Below are positions 60,532 through 64,000 of a DNA stretch of 64,000 nt, one piece after another. The position numbers and the translations under genes are program-made. Source of the DNA: Flavobacterium sp. (GTDB lineage Bacteria; Bacteroidota; Bacteroidia; Flavobacteriales; Flavobacteriaceae); contig NZ_JAIXSL010000016.1 in the NCBI RefSeq assembly GCF_027484705.1, positions 186,001 to 250,000 of the forward strand. Reading direction: 5' to 3'. The number at the start of each line of letters is the position of its first letter. The first letter of the stretch is position 1. The notes under the pieces were generated by a model. It was not told the origin of the DNA, did not search any database, and saw only the letters and a program-made list of their open reading frames with translations.

Positions 60532-60566
60532 TAAGCAGATTTGGTTAAACAGATCTGCTTATTTTT
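60532..60566 (+). terminator. Attenuator-like hairpin between precursor and LanC genes
   Basis: TAAGCAGAT (60532-60540) pairs perfectly with ATCTGCTTA (60553-60561) around a 12-base loop, followed by five T residues (60562-60566). Its position lets most transcripts stop after the peptide gene while some read through to lanC. Confidence 0.75.
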
Positions 60567-60574
60567 ATATTATT

Positions 60575-61813
60575 ATGGATTTAAAAAACAGAAGTTACCA
60601 GGAATTAAGTGAAATAATTGATTATATTCAGGATTGGAATGTTATCTCTAAAGAACCTAATGTAATCAACATTTCTTTATTATCCGGATTGCCCGGAATT
60701 ATATTGACTTTGTTAGACACAAATGCCACTTACCCGGAATTAGTCAACCTGAAAAAAATAAAAAGCTTAATCGATCACTTACTCGACATTCTCTATAAAT
60801 CGGAAAACTTACTGCCAAGTTATTGCGGAGGCATCGCCGGGTTAGGGTTCTTATTGGATAACTTAAAAGAACAAAACGTATTATATGATGCAGAGTATGA
60901 TGATATTTTAGAAGAAATTGATTCCGTACTTGAAGATATGTTTAAGGTCGAAATCGAGGAAGATAATATCGATATGCTGCATGGTGCACTTGGAATCGGA
61001 TTGTATTTCATCAAGCGGAAAAATGAACGAAATGTTCTGGAAATAATAAATTTCTTAGAGAAAACCGCTATAAAAAAAGACAATCAAATATACTGGAAAG
61101 TATTCGACAAGCATGTTGAGAAGGATTTCTTTTATGATTTCGGGCTCGCACATGGCAATGCAGGAATTTTATACTTCTTTTTAAAATGTATAAAGCATAA
61201 TATCCTGATCGACAAATCGAAAGCGATGGCGCGGGAAATGATCATTTTTTTTACACAAAACACGCAAACTTTAAGTAGCGATATCTATTCCTTCTATCAA
61301 TATAAAATTGAAGTTTCCGCATTCGATGATTCAGAATACAAACCAACCAATTCGAGGCTAGCATGGTGCTATGGCGATTTAGGGATACTACACACACTTT
61401 TAATAGCATCAAAAATATTAGAAGACGAATCTTTAGAAAAATATGCCATAGAAAAATTGTATCATGTTTCCGACAGACTCAGCGAAAGAGAAATTACGAA
61501 ACACGACATGGATGCCGGCTTCTGCCACGGAACTGGCGGCGTAGCATTTATTTTCAAGAATGTCTATGAATTGACCAAGGACGTTAAATTCCTACCGACA
61601 ATAGACCATTGGACAAAAAAGACATTTGAAATGAAAGATATTAAATCACATGATGGATTTAATATCTTAGGCTATAGTTTCCCGGTTTTTGAAGACACTA
61701 CGCAGAATGTGACATTTTTAGAAGGTTTGGCCGGCGTTGCAGCTTCGAATTTAAAGTACTTATCAAAAAAACCGCTCGTTTTTATTGAAGAAGCTGTATT
61801 TCTAACCGTTTAA
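60575..61813 (+). CDS. Lanthionine synthetase C-family cyclase (LanC)
   Basis: A 412-residue protein with the LanC alpha-toroid repeats (SLLSGLPGIILTLLD, GIAGLGFLLD, LHGALGIGLYF, LAHGNAGILYF, LEGLAGVAAS) and its zinc ligands: Cys265 in AWCYGDLG and Cys317-His318 in FCHGTGG. It catalyses Michael addition of cysteine thiols to dehydrated Ser/Thr of the precursor, forming the rings. It follows the peptide gene by 64 bases with a hairpin in between and precedes the S41 peptidase gene by 9 bases. All catalytic residues are present, so it should be active. Confidence 0.93.
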   Translation: MDLKNRSYQELSEIIDYIQDWNVISKEPNVINISLLSGLPGIILTLLDTNATYPELVNLKKIKSLIDHLLDILYKSENLLPSYCGGIAGLGFLLDNLKEQNVLYDAEYDDILEEIDSVLEDMFKVEIEEDNIDMLHGALGIGLYFIKRKNERNVLEIINFLEKTAIKKDNQIYWKVFDKHVEKDFFYDFGLAHGNAGILYFFLKCIKHNILIDKSKAMAREMIIFFTQNTQTLSSDIYSFYQYKIEVSAFDDSEYKPTNSRLAWCYGDLGILHTLLIASKILEDESLEKYAIEKLYHVSDRLSEREITKHDMDAGFCHGTGGVAFIFKNVYELTKDVKFLPTIDHWTKKTFEMKDIKSHDGFNILGYSFPVFEDTTQNVTFLEGLAGVAASNLKYLSKKPLVFIEEAVFLTV

Positions 61814-61822
61814 TATTATTAT

Positions 61823-63511
61823 ATGAAAAAATATTTTTTATTTCTCTTGATGGTTACAGGCCCGTTAATCTATTCACAAACCCAATTAAATGAAATACAA
61901 AAATATAAACAAATAGGCCTTGTATGGGGGTTGATGAAATACCACCATCCCGAAATAAGCAAAGGCAAATATGATTGGGATAATGTACTGCTGGTGCTGC
62001 TCGCAAGTTCAGAAAAAATTGATTCACAAGAGAAAATGAATTTTTTTTTACTCGATTTCATCATAAAATACAATAGTAAAAATACAGCTTTCGAAAAAAG
62101 AGCCGTAGATATCGACGCTTCAAAGTTGTTCCTGAAAAATCAGGATTATCATTGGATTGACCAGAAAATCTTTGGAAACAGGCTGACCGATGCACTAAAC
62201 CAACTCACAAACAATGGAAACATAGGCAGCTACTACGCAAAGGTCAGTAAAATGACTAAGATGGTTTCGTTCGACAATGAAAAAGGAATTAAAAATTTCA
62301 GCCCTGAAAATAAATTCTGTCGATTACTGACCTTATTTAGTTTTTGGAATGTAATAGAATATTGGGACATAAATAAATACCTGACTGATCAAAAGTGGTT
62401 TGATGTTTTAGAGCCGTCGATTGATGATTTTTTAAAATCAAACTCTATAGCAAAATATGAAATTTCCAAATTAAAGATCGTTTCGAAATTGAATGACTCT
62501 CACGCAATGGGCTTTTCCAATGAAGTCAAAGATTCGTTGTTTAAATTTTCCCCGAGTTTTAGTGTCAAGATTCTGAATGACTCTATCGTGTTGAATGCAT
62601 TCAAAAACAAAAAGCTATCCCAAAAGAACGGGCTTGAATTTGGAGATGTGATTTATCGCATAAAAAATCAAAAAATTTCGACCTACATCAAAGGCAATTT
62701 TTCAGATTTGCTTTCCGCATCGAATCCGAATTACCTCAAAAAATGGCTATCTTATAACTTGATACTATCCAATAATGTCGACTCAATCAATATTGATATC
62801 CTTAAAAAGAATGGTAAAGTAGTCAATAAATATATTAAATTGTATCAGAACTTCGCGTTCGATTTCGAATCATTGGAAAAAAAGCCCAAAGACAAATATT
62901 TTTTGGTTAACTCCAATATCGGCTATATAGATATGGAACAAGTAACCGATAAAGATTTAAATGCCGCTTTTAAACTTTTCTCTAATACAAAAGGCGTAAT
63001 ATTAGACTTGAGGAATTATCCGAAAAATATAACAAATGCAGATATTTCCAAACACCTTTTATCGGAAAGGAAAGAATTTATCAAGGTGAATCTACCCATA
63101 AATGCTTTTCCGGCAACTTCCGAATATCCCGCTGAAGCGCCGTTAGATTTTATCAGCGATCCATTCAAGACCGGCACGAATAATCCTGATTATTATAAAG
63201 GAAAAGTTATATTGCTCGTCGATAGAAATACGGTAAGCAAAGCAGAATTTATCGGAATGTCTGTTCAGCAGTCGCCGAATTGCATCACGATAGGAGAACA
63301 AACCGGCGGCGCTCCAATCAATATTATTTCTTATACGCTGCCCGATAGTTCATTGGAATCATTCACAGGCTATGGAGGTTTTTATCCGAATGGAGAAAAT
63401 GTACAGCGAAACGGACTCAAATTAGACTATATTATTAATGAAAGTGCCGTCAACTATGATCCGAAACTATACATTAATAAAGCAATCAAGATCATTGAAA
63501 CAAGTAAATAA
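61823..63511 (+). CDS. S41-family serine peptidase of the lanthipeptide locus
   Basis: A 562-residue protein with a signal peptide (MKKYFLFLLMVTGPLIYSQ). The N-terminal 220 residues are of unknown fold. A PDZ-like stretch (QKNGLEFGDVIYRIKNQKIS) and the S41 core follow. The core shows GVILDLRNYP and the catalytic Ser472 in TVSKAEF, with Lys473 and Glu475 nearby, and GEQTGGAPI. C-terminal-processing-type peptidases of this family cut exported proteins in the periplasm. Located between LanC and LanB genes (9 bases each side), it is a candidate for processing or resistance to the lanthipeptide, but lanthipeptide leaders are more often removed by other protease types, so its job is open. Confidence 0.83.
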   Translation: MKKYFLFLLMVTGPLIYSQTQLNEIQKYKQIGLVWGLMKYHHPEISKGKYDWDNVLLVLLASSEKIDSQEKMNFFLLDFIIKYNSKNTAFEKRAVDIDASKLFLKNQDYHWIDQKIFGNRLTDALNQLTNNGNIGSYYAKVSKMTKMVSFDNEKGIKNFSPENKFCRLLTLFSFWNVIEYWDINKYLTDQKWFDVLEPSIDDFLKSNSIAKYEISKLKIVSKLNDSHAMGFSNEVKDSLFKFSPSFSVKILNDSIVLNAFKNKKLSQKNGLEFGDVIYRIKNQKISTYIKGNFSDLLSASNPNYLKKWLSYNLILSNNVDSINIDILKKNGKVVNKYIKLYQNFAFDFESLEKKPKDKYFLVNSNIGYIDMEQVTDKDLNAAFKLFSNTKGVILDLRNYPKNITNADISKHLLSERKEFIKVNLPINAFPATSEYPAEAPLDFISDPFKTGTNNPDYYKGKVILLVDRNTVSKAEFIGMSVQQSPNCITIGEQTGGAPINIISYTLPDSSLESFTGYGGFYPNGENVQRNGLKLDYIINESAVNYDPKLYINKAIKIIETSK

Positions 63512-63519
63512 TTCCATTC

Positions 63520-64000
63520 ATGCATAAAGTTTTTAATAAATATATTTTACGAACACCGTTGTTGCCTATAAACTATTATAATGATTTAACTGCCGGTGAG
63601 AATATTACCGATGAGAAATTGTTAGACGAATTTAAAAATCCCATCATAAAAGAAGCCTTATTTTTAGCATCGCCCGTACTGTTCAAAGAGATGGTAAAAT
63701 GGTCTGAAAATAAAATCCTCGATCCTAAGGATATTAATAAGATTAAAATTTCATTCTTAAAATACCTTTCTAGATTGTCTAGCCGGGCAACTCCGTTTGG
63801 TCTTTTCTCCGGAAGTGCCTTAGGAAATATTACAGATCAGAATAATATTGAAATTGACGATGCGAGACATGCCAGAAATACCAGGCTCGACATGAATCTT
63901 ACGGGTAAGTTGATCAAAGGACTGGAGCAAATACCCGAAATCAAAGATCAATTATTATATTATCCGAACACGAGCCTTTACAACTGTGGCGACCAATTGC
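63520..64000 (+). CDS. Lantibiotic dehydratase LanB (partial, N-terminus only)
   Basis: The frame opens with ATG at 63520 and runs off the window after 160 residues. The hallmark of LanB N-terminal domains, SRATPFGLFSG, lies at residues 88-98, and LDMNLTGKLIK follows. LanB uses glutamyl-tRNA to glutamylate and then eliminate Ser/Thr of the precursor, giving dehydroamino acids for LanC. The full enzyme is normally around 900-1000 residues, or split, so most of it lies past the window. It starts 8 bases after the S41 gene, in the same operon. Confidence 0.88.
   Translation, partial: MHKVFNKYILRTPLLPINYYNDLTAGENITDEKLLDEFKNPIIKEALFLASPVLFKEMVKWSENKILDPKDINKIKISFLKYLSRLSSRATPFGLFSGSALGNITDQNNIEIDDARHARNTRLDMNLTGKLIKGLEQIPEIKDQLLYYPNTSLYNCGDQL

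Noticed and set aside
1..64000. tRNA, rRNA, prophage and integrative-element signatures
   Set aside because: No cloverleaf, rRNA-like stretch, integrase, phage structural or conjugation gene could be recognised in the window.

Overview
The window reads as chromosomal DNA of a Bacteroidota bacterium of the family Flavobacteriaceae, most likely Flavobacterium or a close relative. The signs are low GC, candidate promoters of the Bacteroidota type (TAnnTTTG at -7, in the best cases a TTG about 19-20 bases upstream), a type IX secretion C-terminal sorting tail, SSF-STAC histidine kinases, and many proteins of flavobacterial families (DUF6155, DUF6814, DcaP-type porin). I found no rRNA, tRNA, CRISPR array or prophage. 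The only trace of mobile DNA is one small zinc-ribbon/HTH protein resembling the N-terminal part of IS1-type transposases.

Layout. 1-2215 (minus): an incomplete two-domain aryl-CoA monooxygenase/old-yellow-enzyme and a flavin reductase. 2987-13271 (plus): a short-chain carboxylate module with an outer-membrane DcaP channel, MHS-type symporter, two small membrane proteins, a transporter-like sensor kinase, a single-domain response regulator, and two acyl-CoA synthetases (propionate-type and Acs). 13385-18784 (plus): a compact lipid or polyketide cluster (flavoprotein, methyltransferase, type III PKS, dehydratase, ketosynthase, ACP, phosphopantetheinyl transferase). 18774-21287 (minus): a DnaQ-like protein and a cNMP/CBS/DUF294 protein. 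21846-23477: a secreted DUF4874/DUF4832-type protein with a T9SS tail.

23648-33573 (minus) is a Pel-like exopolysaccharide operon. It has PelF-type glycosyltransferase, PelG-like flippase, a separate PelA-like glycosidase, a large polytopic membrane protein, and a very large lipoprotein that appears to join a PelA-like deacetylase to PelB-like TPR and beta-barrel parts. 33826-40338 holds housekeeping genes (helicase, DUF6155, DUF3817, MscS channel, thioesterase, NUDIX, OmpA). 40598-49663 holds two convergent operons rich in amide/peptide-bond-forming enzymes (three ATP-grasp or ATP-grasp-like proteins, a GCS2 carboxylate-amine ligase, a glutamine amidotransferase) with two esterases and an M17 aminopeptidase. 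Three of the genes lie between inverted copies of a palindromic repeat.

49899-59583 contains pckA, an AspT/YidE-type transporter, a two-component pair, an LTA-synthase-like phosphotransferase, a small membrane protein, a thioredoxin-like protein and a methyltransferase. From 59590 to the window end is a class I lanthipeptide locus: XRE regulator, 70-residue precursor with Gly-Gly leader, LanC cyclase, S41 peptidase and the start of a LanB dehydratase, cut by the window edge.

The best candidates for undescribed biology are the rearranged Pel-like operon, the type III PKS/type II fatty-acid hybrid cluster, the amidoligase cluster, and the lanthipeptide locus.
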